This document shows positions 52,021-60,710 of a DNA stretch of 64,000 nucleotides, one piece after another. The notes beneath the pieces are model-generated. The model was not told the DNA's origin, made no database searches, and worked only from the letters and a program-made list of their open reading frames with translations. How positions within the stretch are numbered: position 1 is the stretch's first letter; each line of letters opens with the position of its first letter. Source of the stretch: Bacteroidota bacterium (GTDB lineage Bacteria > Bacteroidota > Bacteroidia > Chitinophagales > LD1); contig CANJLD010000003.1 in assembly GCA_947475165.1 (NCBI GenBank), positions 124,001-188,000 on the forward strand, written 5' to 3'. The translations under genes were made by a program, and so were the position numbers.

Positions 52021-52725
52021 ATGAAAAAACAAATTATAAAACTGGTTCCTGTAGTTGCGGTAGCAATCATGTTCGCTTCATGCGACCGTGCAGGAAAAGA
52101 CCACACCGGCAGAATTTACATGCCCGACATGACTTACTCGAATGCATACGAAACGTATTCAGCGAGCGAAGTTGCAACTCCCGAAGGAGTTAATATGAGT
52201 GCACGTAAACCGGTGGAAGGAACTATTCCTTACGGCTTTATTCCGGACGATGTAAAAATTAAAACCAATCAGGCTCTGTTGATGAGTTATGTGGCTAAGA
52301 ACCATTACTCGCACGATCCGGCTAAGCAGGATGAAGAAAAAGCTCGTGCTGCGAATGAAATCCAGGATCCACTTGAGGCTTCTGCTGAAAACTTAGCTGA
52401 AGGAAAAAGATTGTATGGAATTAATTGCACGCCTTGTCATGGTGAGAAAGGCGAAGGGAATGGACAATTGATTGAGTTACCAAGTGGTGGTGATGGGCCT
52501 TTTACTTCTCGTCCCCAACCATATAAAACACTCCTTCCCACATTGAAAGATGGTGCAATTTTTTACAGCGTAAGTTACGGAAGGAACATGATGGGAGGTT
52601 ACGGATTCCAACTTTCGGTAAACGAAAGATGGCAGGTGATTCATTATATTAAAAGTTTAGCAGGAATTACAGTAGCAACCGGTGAAGCGGTAGCTAAAAC
52701 TGAACCTGTTGCAGAAAAGAAATAA
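52021..52725 (+). CDS. actE: Alternative complex III subunit ActE (monohaem c lipoprotein)
   Basis: The ATG at 52021 begins a lipoprotein signal with the lipobox FASC (MKKQIIKLVPVVAVAIMFASC), 234 residues; an upstream TTG at 52006 is less likely. One haem site, CTPCHGEKGEGNG, lies in the middle, and a Met ligand region (NMMGGYGFQL) follows. It adds a c-haem to the complex and is anchored by lipid in the membrane. The order actD-actE-actF is standard. Confidence 0.93.
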   Translation: MKKQIIKLVPVVAVAIMFASCDRAGKDHTGRIYMPDMTYSNAYETYSASEVATPEGVNMSARKPVEGTIPYGFIPDDVKIKTNQALLMSYVAKNHYSHDPAKQDEEKARAANEIQDPLEASAENLAEGKRLYGINCTPCHGEKGEGNGQLIELPSGGDGPFTSRPQPYKTLLPTLKDGAIFYSVSYGRNMMGGYGFQLSVNERWQVIHYIKSLAGITVATGEAVAKTEPVAEKK

Positions 52726-52759
52726 TTAATAGTTACAAGAAACTGAAAATAGATAAGCG

Positions 52760-54208
52760 ATGAACGAAACTTTTGAATTTACCGACAAACTGAAGAAGCA
52801 ACTCTTCATAATGATGCTTACCGGTTTGGCTGGTTTAGCGTTGGTCTTCTTTTTATATCCTGAAAATAGTCATGCTCGCCTTTGGTCAAACATTTTAGCG
52901 AACACTTATTACTTCACCGGTATCTCTATTTTCGGAATGTTTGCAGTGTCTGCGGGTACATTGGCTTACGGAGGCTGGCACATTTTGGTAAAGAGAATTT
53001 TTCTTTCGCTTGCCGCATTTGTACGTGTAAGTGGTTTTGTCTTAGTGTTGATTGTTGTGCTTGGTTTATTGAATGTTCATACTTTGTATGACCACGTAAA
53101 ACATATTCTTCATGAAACACCGGTAGCTGAAAACCATACTACCAAAGTAATTTTCTTTGCACCGGTATTTTGGATTAGTCGCTTGGTAGCTTACGCATTC
53201 CTTTGGGCTCTATTCTCTTGGGGAATGAATAAGTTCTTCGCTCGTACTGATCAAACAGACCCTAAGGTTTACAAGCAATCAAAATTATTAGCCGCAGCCT
53301 TCATTGTAACTTTTGCTGTAACTGAATCAGCCGCAAGCTGGGATTACATTATGTGTTTAGATACACACTGGTATTCTACACTCTTTGGATGGTACAATTT
53401 TGCCAGCTACGGCTGCGCTGCATGGGCAATGACCATTCTCTTGGTTATCTACTTAAAATCGAAAGGCTACATGAGCCGCGTAAACGAAAACCACGTTCAC
53501 GATTTAGGAAAATTGCTTTTTGGATTCTCTATCTTCTGGACATACCTTTGGTTCGATCAATTTATGTTACAGTGGTTCGCTAACATTCCGGAAGAAACTT
53601 CTTTTTGGGTGAAGAGATTTGGAGAAGGCTATTTTAAGGTGACCATTTTCGGAGCTTTGATTGTAAACTTCCTTTTCCCATTATTCTTCTTGATTAAGAG
53701 AAGCGCAAAGAGAAATTTTAAAATAATTGGCTTTGGTTCGATGTTGCTAATCTTCGGTCACTATGTAGATTTTTTCAATTACACTTTTGTGGAACCAAAT
53801 TGGAACAAAGAATTACAACATGGTCATCATGCAAAAGTTCAAACTGACAAAGTTATTTTGTATGCACAGCATGATGAACATCCGGCTGCAACTTCAGATG
53901 CAACGCCTGCTCATGAAAACAAAGAAGAAGTAACAGTGGAAGTAAAACATGATGGTGCTGTAGAAGCGCATGGCGAACACGGAACAGTTGCAGAAGCACA
54001 TGGCGCGCATGGAGCAGCAGAAGGACACGGAGCAGAAGCACCCGTTACAAATTTTGCAGCAATAGGAATAGGAGAGTTGCTGATATTCATCGGATTTTTA
54101 GGCGCATTCCTTTTTGCATTCTTCCGCAACTTGGCTAAACGTCCAATTATTCCTGAGAATGATCCTTACTTGAAAGAGAACGAGAGATTAGTAGTAACGT
54201 ATTCGTAA
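52760..54208 (+). CDS. actF: Alternative complex III subunit ActF with His-rich insert
   Basis: 482 residues, about ten membrane helices in the NrfD/PsrC fold, similar to ActC (RLVAYAFLWALFSWGMNK, then WDYIMCLDTHWYSTLFGWYNFAS). Between the last two helices, residues ~352-430 carry a His-rich, Ala/Glu-rich insert with about twelve histidines, such as LQHGHHAK, HDEHPAATSD, HGEHGTVAEAHGAHGAAEGHG. That segment would face the soluble side and could bind metal. It is probably a second quinone-binding or proton-conducting subunit. It ends 36 bp before coxB. Confidence 0.93.
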   Translation: MNETFEFTDKLKKQLFIMMLTGLAGLALVFFLYPENSHARLWSNILANTYYFTGISIFGMFAVSAGTLAYGGWHILVKRIFLSLAAFVRVSGFVLVLIVVLGLLNVHTLYDHVKHILHETPVAENHTTKVIFFAPVFWISRLVAYAFLWALFSWGMNKFFARTDQTDPKVYKQSKLLAAAFIVTFAVTESAASWDYIMCLDTHWYSTLFGWYNFASYGCAAWAMTILLVIYLKSKGYMSRVNENHVHDLGKLLFGFSIFWTYLWFDQFMLQWFANIPEETSFWVKRFGEGYFKVTIFGALIVNFLFPLFFLIKRSAKRNFKIIGFGSMLLIFGHYVDFFNYTFVEPNWNKELQHGHHAKVQTDKVILYAQHDEHPAATSDATPAHENKEEVTVEVKHDGAVEAHGEHGTVAEAHGAHGAAEGHGAEAPVTNFAAIGIGELLIFIGFLGAFLFAFFRNLAKRPIIPENDPYLKENERLVVTYS

Positions 54209-54244
54209 TTGATTTTTTGAAAAACCGAAAGAAATAAAATTATC

Positions 54245-55345
54245 ATGATAGCATTTTTAACTTTTGCCACGGTTGTATTGTTGTTTGTAGTGCTTGTATT
54301 AATTGCAAGAGCCAGCGAACTCACTGCCGATTTGAAAAACGGGAAAGTAGATTTCACTAACCAGAGCAAATGGAATGGTTACTTTTTACTCGCGTTTTTG
54401 GTTTTCATGCTTGTGGGTTCGGCTATGTGTTTTAAAATACTGATGCCCGTAATGGTACCGAAGGCGGCTTCTATTCATGGAGTTAATACCGACTACCTTT
54501 TTAACGTTACCATGATTATTATCCTGATTGTGTTTGTTCTAACACACATCGCGCTTTTTTGGTTTGCTTACCGTTACAATGAAAGTCATGGACATGAAGC
54601 GTATTTCTATCCGCACAACAATACACTCGAAGTAATTTGGACGGTAATTCCTGCTATTGTGCTTACTGTATTAATTGCAATGGGTATGTATGAGTGGATG
54701 AGAATTTTTAATCCGGATGCACGCGATAAAAACATGATGGTGATTGAAGCTACCGGTAAGCAGTTTAACTGGATGCTTCGCTACTCAGGTAAAGACGGAA
54801 AATTCGGAGAGCGTATTATTGATCAAGCACACGTTTCGCCAACCAACGAATTAGGTATTAACTGGGAAGACCCAAAGAGCCATGACGATTTTATGGCGGA
54901 TAAACTTTACTTAGTAAAGAACAAGCCGGTGTTGATGAAATTAGGCGCACAGGATGTGTTGCACAGTTTCTTCTTGCCTCACTTCCGTGTAAAAATGGAT
55001 TGTGTTCCGGGCATTCCAACAGAGTTTTATTTTGTTCCAACTATGACTACTGTAGAAATGCAGCAGTATTTAAGTACACAACCTTGGTGGCAAACTATCA
55101 ACCCTGAAACCGGGCAGCCGCGTTGGCAGACATTTAAATACGAGTTGGCTTGTGCTGAGTTGTGCGGTAAATCGCATTACGGTATGCAGCGCGATGTGGT
55201 AGTAGTTGAGCAAAAAGAATACGATGAGTGGTTTGCAAAGCAAACTGCAATTTATACACCACCGGTTACAGAAGTACCGGTTGCTGTTGATACAACTACA
55301 AAGGAAGAACCAAAGAAACCGACAGCTATGTTGGAGAAAAAATAA
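54245..55345 (+). CDS. coxB: Cytochrome c oxidase subunit II (CuA)
   Basis: 366 residues with an N-terminal helix and two further membrane helices (about 48-70, 85-110 and 125-150 by hydropathy). The CuA site is complete: C303-A-E-L-C307-G-K-S-H311-Y-G-M314, with an upstream His in LHSFFLPHFRVKMD. It accepts electrons from cytochrome c or ActA. The C-terminal tail is Pro/Thr/Lys-rich. The gene begins the oxidase half of the operon. Confidence 0.96.
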   Translation: MIAFLTFATVVLLFVVLVLIARASELTADLKNGKVDFTNQSKWNGYFLLAFLVFMLVGSAMCFKILMPVMVPKAASIHGVNTDYLFNVTMIIILIVFVLTHIALFWFAYRYNESHGHEAYFYPHNNTLEVIWTVIPAIVLTVLIAMGMYEWMRIFNPDARDKNMMVIEATGKQFNWMLRYSGKDGKFGERIIDQAHVSPTNELGINWEDPKSHDDFMADKLYLVKNKPVLMKLGAQDVLHSFFLPHFRVKMDCVPGIPTEFYFVPTMTTVEMQQYLSTQPWWQTINPETGQPRWQTFKYELACAELCGKSHYGMQRDVVVVEQKEYDEWFAKQTAIYTPPVTEVPVAVDTTTKEEPKKPTAMLEKK

Positions 55346-55372
55346 TTTACAAGAAGAAATAAATAAAGAGAA

Positions 55373-57199
55373 ATGGAAACCGCAACAGCACACGCTACTC
55401 ACCACGAACATGTTCACGGACATGAGGAGCACCATCATGAAGAAACGTTCCTGACGAAATATATTTTCAGCCAGGATCATAAAATGATAAGCAAGCAATT
55501 CTTGATTACCGGAATTTTCTGGGGTATTGTAGGTGGTTTGCTTTCTATTCTTTTCCGTTTGCAACTTGGATGGCCAAACGAAACTTTTCCTTTTCTTGAG
55601 ACATTTTTAGGTAAGTGGGCAGAGGGCGGAAAGATTAGCCAGGAGTTTTACTATGCCTTGGTTACTATGCACGGAACTATTCTTGTATTCTTTGTATTAA
55701 CCGGTGGTTTGAGCGGAACATTTGCGAACCTCTTAATTCCTTATCAGGTTGGGTCGCGCGATATGGCTTCGCCATTTATTAATATGTTATCGTATTGGTT
55801 TTTCCTTGGTGCCGGTGTGGTTATGTTTTTCTCTTTCTTTATTCAAACCGGTCCTGCCTCTGGTGGATGGACAGCTTATCCGCCAATCAATGGATTGAGA
55901 GATACATCTGTGAATCTCGGTTCCGGTCTTGGATTTGACTTATGGATTTTAGGGATGACCTTATTCATCATATCAGCATTACTTGGTGGTTTGAACTATA
56001 TTGCAACAGTATTAAACATGCGCACAAAAGGAATGAACATGTTCCGTTTGCCGCTTACTATTTGGGCGTTGATGTTCACCGCTGTAATCGGGGTGCTTTC
56101 TTTCCCCGCTTTATTAGCCGGTTGCGTTCTTTTAGAATTTGACCGTTTGCTCGATACAAGTTTTTATCTGAACAATATTATCATTAACGGAAACCTGTTA
56201 GGTTACAAAGGCGGTTCACCAATTTTGTTCCAGCACTTATTCTGGTTCCTTGGTCATCCGGAAGTTTACATTATAATTCTTCCTGCTATGGGATTGGTTT
56301 CAGAAGTTCTTTCTACTCAATCACGCAAACCAATTTTCGGTTACAAGGCGATGATATTTTCCATTCTTGCCATTTTGGTGTTGTCGTTTATTGTATGGGC
56401 GCACCACATGTTCGTAACCGGTTTGAACCCGAACTTAGGCGCGGTGTTTACCCTCTTTACCTTGTTGATTGCGATTCCATCTGCTATTAAAGTGTTTAAC
56501 TGGATTGGAACGGTATGGAAAGGAAAAGTAAGATTAGTGACCCCTGCTTTGTTTGCTATCGGTTTCGTATCTATGTTCATTACCGGTGGATTGACAGGAA
56601 TTATTCTTGGAAACTCTGCTATTGATATTCAATTGCACGATACAATGTTCGTGGTAGCGCACTTCCACATTGTAATGGGAGTATCTGCTTTCTTCGGAAT
56701 GTTTGCCGGTGTTTATCACTGGTTCCCTCGTTTGTATGGAAGATACATGAACGAAACACTCGGTCAGATTCACTTCTATATTACCCTGATTGGTGCGTAT
56801 GCTATTTTCTTCCCTATGCACTTTATGACCGGTCTTCCGCGCAGATATTATACCTACGCAAACTTCGAAACGTTCAACAACTTTAACTTCCTTGCTGAGT
56901 TTATCAGTATAGCAGCTATCATAGTTTTTGCTGGGCAGCTTATTTTTGTTGTCAACTTCTTCTACAGCATTTTTAAAGGAAGAAAAGTAGCGGCAGAAAA
57001 AACAGTTGATGGTCATGACTATGCAAATCCTTGGGGAACTACCACATTAGAGTGGACTTCGCCTATTGAGAGATTACATGGAAACTGGCCAGGGGATATT
57101 CCAACAGTTCACCGTTGGCCATACGATTACAGCGTAAACGGAAGAGAATTCATTCCGCAAGACGAGCCATTGAAACCCGGTGAAGTTCCGCACGAATAA
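55373..57199 (+). CDS. coxA: Cytochrome c oxidase subunit I with His-rich N terminus
   Basis: 608 residues with about twelve membrane helices. Haem-copper ligands are visible: MHGTILVFFVLTG (low-spin haem His), WFLGHPEVYIIILP (CuB His and cross-linked Tyr), VWAHHMFVTG (two CuB His), and VAHFHIVMGV (haem a3 and haem a His). The first 22 residues hold nine histidines (METATAHATHHEHVHGHEEHHH), an unusual extension. It is the catalytic O2-reducing subunit. The ESXXXS-type K-path signature was not checked in detail. Confidence 0.96.
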   Translation: METATAHATHHEHVHGHEEHHHEETFLTKYIFSQDHKMISKQFLITGIFWGIVGGLLSILFRLQLGWPNETFPFLETFLGKWAEGGKISQEFYYALVTMHGTILVFFVLTGGLSGTFANLLIPYQVGSRDMASPFINMLSYWFFLGAGVVMFFSFFIQTGPASGGWTAYPPINGLRDTSVNLGSGLGFDLWILGMTLFIISALLGGLNYIATVLNMRTKGMNMFRLPLTIWALMFTAVIGVLSFPALLAGCVLLEFDRLLDTSFYLNNIIINGNLLGYKGGSPILFQHLFWFLGHPEVYIIILPAMGLVSEVLSTQSRKPIFGYKAMIFSILAILVLSFIVWAHHMFVTGLNPNLGAVFTLFTLLIAIPSAIKVFNWIGTVWKGKVRLVTPALFAIGFVSMFITGGLTGIILGNSAIDIQLHDTMFVVAHFHIVMGVSAFFGMFAGVYHWFPRLYGRYMNETLGQIHFYITLIGAYAIFFPMHFMTGLPRRYYTYANFETFNNFNFLAEFISIAAIIVFAGQLIFVVNFFYSIFKGRKVAAEKTVDGHDYANPWGTTTLEWTSPIERLHGNWPGDIPTVHRWPYDYSVNGREFIPQDEPLKPGEVPHE

Positions 57200-57234
57200 T
57201 TATTGAGAACTAAAAAGCAGATTAAATAACCGAA

Positions 57235-58134
57235 GTGGCAGAAGTAAAAAACATAGTATTAGAACAACCAAACATCTTCGTTCAGAAGCTGACTGACTAT
57301 GCTATGCTGGCTAAATTCCGCCTTAGCTTTCTCGTAGTGTTCTCAGCGGTGATTGGTTATTTATTTGCATCGCCTGTTTTAATCAGCGTTACCAATATCG
57401 TTCTATTAGCTTTAGGAGGAATGTTAGTGACCGGTGCATCAAATGCTATCAACCAGATTATTGAGAGAGATATTGATAAGTTGATGACCCGCACGCAAAG
57501 CCGTCCGTTACCTACAGAAAGAATGAACATGCTGGAAGCCATTCTTGCAGCAGGTGCTATGGGAATTTCAGGAATCATTATTCTTACCTACTTTTTTAAT
57601 CCTACAGCAGGAGTTCTTTCCGCTATTTCGTTGTTGAGTTATGCGTTTGTTTATACTCCGCTTAAAAGAGTTTCTTCTATTGCGGTTTTTGTTGGTGCTA
57701 TACCCGGTGCATTGCCGCCTATGATTGGTTATGTATGTGCAACTGGAGCTATTGATTTTGTAGCAGTGGTTTTATTCAGCATTCAATTCATTTGGCAGTT
57801 TCCTCACTTCTGGAGTATTGCATGGATACAATATGAAGATTATAAAAAAGCGGGAATTATGTTACTGCCTTCAGCAAGCGGAAAAACAAGAATGAGTGCC
57901 ATTCAGAATGTTATTTACTGCATGATGCTTTTATTGGTTTCTATGATTCCGTACTTCTATAATTGGGTAGGGATAGTTGGAAATATTTTTATTGCAGCAG
58001 CTGGTGTTGTGTTTTTATGGATGGCATGGCAGCATTACAGAAAATGTGAAGACAAAACAGCAAGAGTGCTGATGTTTGGTTCGTTTCTGTATTTGCCGGT
58101 AGTGCAGTTGGCGTTGGTGATTGGAAAAATATGA
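57235..58134 (+). CDS. ctaB: Protoheme IX farnesyltransferase (heme O synthase)
   Basis: 299 residues with eight to nine membrane helices. The UbiA-family motif ASNAINQIIERDIDKLMTRT carries the N-x-x-x-D-x-x-x-D Mg2+/prenyl site, and IQFIWQFPHFWSIAWIQYEDYKKAG matches heme O synthases (given in parts: FIWQFPHFWSIAW, YEDYKKAG). It uses a GTG start at 57235; no upstream ATG is in frame. It makes heme O for the oxidase. Its stop overlaps the next start by four bases (ATGA). Confidence 0.94.
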   Translation: MAEVKNIVLEQPNIFVQKLTDYAMLAKFRLSFLVVFSAVIGYLFASPVLISVTNIVLLALGGMLVTGASNAINQIIERDIDKLMTRTQSRPLPTERMNMLEAILAAGAMGISGIIILTYFFNPTAGVLSAISLLSYAFVYTPLKRVSSIAVFVGAIPGALPPMIGYVCATGAIDFVAVVLFSIQFIWQFPHFWSIAWIQYEDYKKAGIMLLPSASGKTRMSAIQNVIYCMMLLLVSMIPYFYNWVGIVGNIFIAAAGVVFLWMAWQHYRKCEDKTARVLMFGSFLYLPVVQLALVIGKI

Positions 58135-58757
58135 GCGTTACTTTGAGTGAACAGGATATATTAAAAGAGAAAACCGAATACACCGGTGTTCATCCGCAAA
58201 AATTTGCGCTATGGATTGCGATGGCTTCGATGACGATGTTCTTTGCAGCTTTAACCAGCGCATTGTTAGTTAAGAAAGGAGATTACCGCAGTTGGGAAAA
58301 TTTCAGACTACCAACAGTTTTTCTTTTCAGCACTATTACGGTAATCAGTTTAAGTGTTTGCATTCATGCGGCATTGATTAGTTATCGCAAAGCGAAGTTT
58401 GTTCAGTTCAGATGGTTGATGTTCTTTTCGTTTTTGCTGGGTTGTTTGTTTCTGGCGTTACAACTAACCGGTTGGAATGTAATGGTGCATGGCGGTATGA
58501 CATTGACGGAAAACCTTTCAGGGTCTTTTCTGTATGTAATAACTGCAGCGCACGGGGTGCATATTATTGCCGGTTTGGTAGTAATGCTGGTATTTTTGAT
58601 TCATGCAGTTCGTAATCGTAAAGATCCGATTTATGAATTGCGCGATATCATAAACCCCAAGCGGCAACTGAACTTAGAATTGCTGGTAAGTTACTGGCAC
58701 TATGTAGATGCAGTATGGGTTTATTTGTATGTGTTCTTTTGGTTGAATTATAGATAG
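58131..58757 (+). CDS. Cytochrome c oxidase subunit III (first copy)
   Basis: 208 residues with five membrane helices in the COX III fold; the end AHGVHIIAGLVVML and LLVSYWHYVDAVWVYLYVFFW matches the conserved H-H-x-x-x-G and WHFVD motifs. Subunit III stabilises the catalytic core and helps proton uptake. It overlaps ctaB by four bases and precedes a second, different subunit III gene by 30 bp. Confidence 0.9.
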   Translation: MSVTLSEQDILKEKTEYTGVHPQKFALWIAMASMTMFFAALTSALLVKKGDYRSWENFRLPTVFLFSTITVISLSVCIHAALISYRKAKFVQFRWLMFFSFLLGCLFLALQLTGWNVMVHGGMTLTENLSGSFLYVITAAHGVHIIAGLVVMLVFLIHAVRNRKDPIYELRDIINPKRQLNLELLVSYWHYVDAVWVYLYVFFWLNYR

Positions 58758-58787
58758 AGTTATAAAATAAAAATTTAAAATTTCGAT

Positions 58788-59474
58788 ATGTCAGCACAAG
58801 CTACAGGTCATCATGAGGAGGAAAGCGTAAAACAACTTTGGGATGGCGGAGCATCGCCCTTTAAAGTGGGTTACGGAAAAGTAATGATGTGGTATTTCCT
58901 CATCTCCGATACATTCACATTTGCATCTTTTTTGATTGCATACGCGGCTTTGCGTTTTGCTCAATCTACGCACTGGCCTAAACCGGCAGAAGTATTTTCT
59001 TCTATACCTGTTCATGGTTTAGAGCATTTGAAATTGCCATTAGTGTTCGTGAGTTTTATGACGTTCCTGCTAATTTTGAGTTCATGGACTATGGTGCGTG
59101 CGGTGCAGGAAGGTTACCGGATGAATAAAGATGGTGTGGTGAAATTTTTGATTCCAACTATTCTTTGTGGAATCGGATTCTTAGGTTGCCAGTATTTAGA
59201 GTGGACTCACTTAATTAGCGAAGGTATGACTCCAACTACGGTTGCAGCAACTACTAAAATTCAAAACTTCGGTCAATTGTTTTTTGTCATCACCGGTTTC
59301 CACGGTATGCACGTGTTGGGTGGAGTGGTATTAAACACTTGGTTGGCAGTATCGGCAGCAAATGGGAAATTTGATAAAGTTGGCCACTACGAGATGGTTG
59401 AAAAAATTGGTCTCTACTGGCACTTTGTGGATTTAGTTTGGGTATATGTATTCCTTTGCTTTTATCTTCTTTAA
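58788..59474 (+). CDS. Cytochrome c oxidase subunit III (second copy)
   Basis: 228 residues with five or more membrane helices, including GFHGMHVLGGVVLNTWL and LYWHFVDLVWVYVFLCFYLL, the COX III signature. It is longer than the first copy and has a charged N terminus (HHEEESVKQLWDGGASPFK). Two subunit III genes in a row are usual for this phylum; one may replace a missing helix pair of the other. It is followed by a palindromic repeat and the subunit IV gene. Confidence 0.9.
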   Translation: MSAQATGHHEEESVKQLWDGGASPFKVGYGKVMMWYFLISDTFTFASFLIAYAALRFAQSTHWPKPAEVFSSIPVHGLEHLKLPLVFVSFMTFLLILSSWTMVRAVQEGYRMNKDGVVKFLIPTILCGIGFLGCQYLEWTHLISEGMTPTTVAATTKIQNFGQLFFVITGFHGMHVLGGVVLNTWLAVSAANGKFDKVGHYEMVEKIGLYWHFVDLVWVYVFLCFYLL

Positions 59475-59475
59475 A

Positions 59476-59500
59476 CCCCTAAATCCCCTAAAGGGGACTT
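59476..59500 (+). repeat. Dispersed palindromic repeat (near-perfect copy)
   Basis: CCCCTAAATCCCC then TAAAGGGGACTT, identical to 10349-10373, located inside the oxidase operon between two genes. Confidence 0.65.
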
Positions 59501-59540
59501 TGAGAAAACAATAATTAGAAAACGTAAAAAAACATAGCAT

Positions 59541-59915
59541 ATGAATTTCGATGAACCGGTACAAGGGCACTTACATTGGACAGTAGATGAGTATAACGAC
59601 AGCAAGAAAGATGTGATGAAAACCATCATCATCCTTTCGGCAGTAACTATTGCTGAAGTTGGTATTGCCATAGGCTACGACCATTTTATGGGTGCTGAAG
59701 CCAAGGGAAAAATTTTCATCAATATGATAATGGCAATTGCTTCTATCATTAAGGTGTATTTTATTATGGGAACCTTTATGCACTTAAAGCACGAGAAAAA
59801 ATGGTTCATCATCACGGTGTTTGCTCCGTTCTCGTTTTTAATCTGGGCAATTATTGCATTCAGTGTAGAAGGCTCAAGCTGGGAAGCTATGCGTAGCTTG
59901 CTGAATTTGTTCTAA
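59541..59915 (+). CDS. Cytochrome c oxidase subunit IV-like protein
   Basis: 124 residues with three membrane helices (about 32-52, 60-80 and 92-113). The pattern matches the prokaryotic subunit IV (CyoD/COX4_pro) family: IKVYFIMGTFMHLKHEKKWF and APFSFLIWAIIAF. It ends the operon. The SCO1/SenC copper-chaperone gene and DUF420 gene that often follow in this phylum are not present here. Confidence 0.88.
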   Translation: MNFDEPVQGHLHWTVDEYNDSKKDVMKTIIILSAVTIAEVGIAIGYDHFMGAEAKGKIFINMIMAIASIIKVYFIMGTFMHLKHEKKWFIITVFAPFSFLIWAIIAFSVEGSSWEAMRSLLNLF

Positions 59916-59928
59916 GTAAAAGCTATTC

Positions 59929-59970
59929 AAAATATAAACGTCCCGCAATTCTGCGGGACGTTTATATTTT
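59929..59970. terminator. Operon terminator, perfect 19-bp stem
   Basis: AAAATATAAACGTCCCGCA (59929-59947) pairs exactly with 59952-59970; loop ATTC. It has A/T at the base on both sides and ends the act-cox operon. The stem core CGTCCCGCA also appears in the tsf terminator at 23172-23205. Confidence 0.85.
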
Positions 59971-60013
59971 AGTCAAAACCGAATTCGTTTCTAAATTCAC
60001 GGAATAATTTTTT

Positions 60014-60634
60014 ATGCAACCGGCAAGCCTTAATACAAAGCAGTCCACCATACACATCCGCAATATGGTGTGTGATAGTTGCGTAAAAGTAGTGCGATGG
60101 GAATTAGAGCGCACCGGTTTTATAAAAGTGGACCATGTGGAGTTAGGTAAAGCAGTTATCAGTCATAACGAGCAGGTGATTGGCCTTTCGGTAATCAATG
60201 AGATTTTGCAGAACAGCGGCTTTGGTATTATTGATGAAAGAGAAGATAAGCTGGTAGAGCAGATTAAGCAATCTATTATCCAGCTTATTTTTTTTGGCAA
60301 CAACACCAATACTATTCTCCGCAACTCCGATTATCTAAGTCAGAAATTAGGAGAGCCGTATCACGTGCTGAGCAAAATATTTTCGCATAAAACCAATCTT
60401 ACGCTCGAGAAGTATGTCATTCAGATTAAGATGGAGAAAGTGAAAGAACTAATCAGTTACGGTGAACTTACGCTGAGTGAAATTTCGCACATGATGGGTT
60501 ACAGCAGTGTGCAATATCTTTCCAATCAGTTTAAACAGGTAACCGGTGTAAATGTGAACGACTACAAAAAAGAATTCCACAAGAAAAGAATTCCGCTCAA
60601 TCACCTTCCGCAAGTGGAGGCAGAGAATGAATAA
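60014..60634 (+). CDS. AraC-type regulator with HMA-like metal-binding domain
   Basis: 206 residues. The N-terminal part (about 10-75) looks like a heavy-metal-associated domain: IHIRNMVCDSCVKVVRWELE with the M-x-C-x-x-C motif, then a ferredoxin-like strand order. Residues ~105-195 are an AraC/XylS helix-turn-helix domain (LSEISHMMGYSSVQYLSNQFKQVTG). Such fusions in Bacteroidota are thought to sense copper or another soft metal. It is the next gene after the oxidase operon, reading the same way but after its terminator. A link to copper supply for the oxidase is inferred. Confidence 0.85.
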   Translation: MQPASLNTKQSTIHIRNMVCDSCVKVVRWELERTGFIKVDHVELGKAVISHNEQVIGLSVINEILQNSGFGIIDEREDKLVEQIKQSIIQLIFFGNNTNTILRNSDYLSQKLGEPYHVLSKIFSHKTNLTLEKYVIQIKMEKVKELISYGELTLSEISHMMGYSSVQYLSNQFKQVTGVNVNDYKKEFHKKRIPLNHLPQVEAENE

Positions 60635-60710
60635 TTACAAGCACTTATTATTTATTTGTTATGGCCAATCGGCTACGCTTGCGGTAGCATCTTCCTCTTA
60701 TCTTCCACTC
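60635..60710. other. Short gap after the AraC gene
   Basis: No feature seen apart from low-complexity A/T and CTTCC repeats; it leads into the decayed sorting-domain sequence. Confidence 0.4.
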
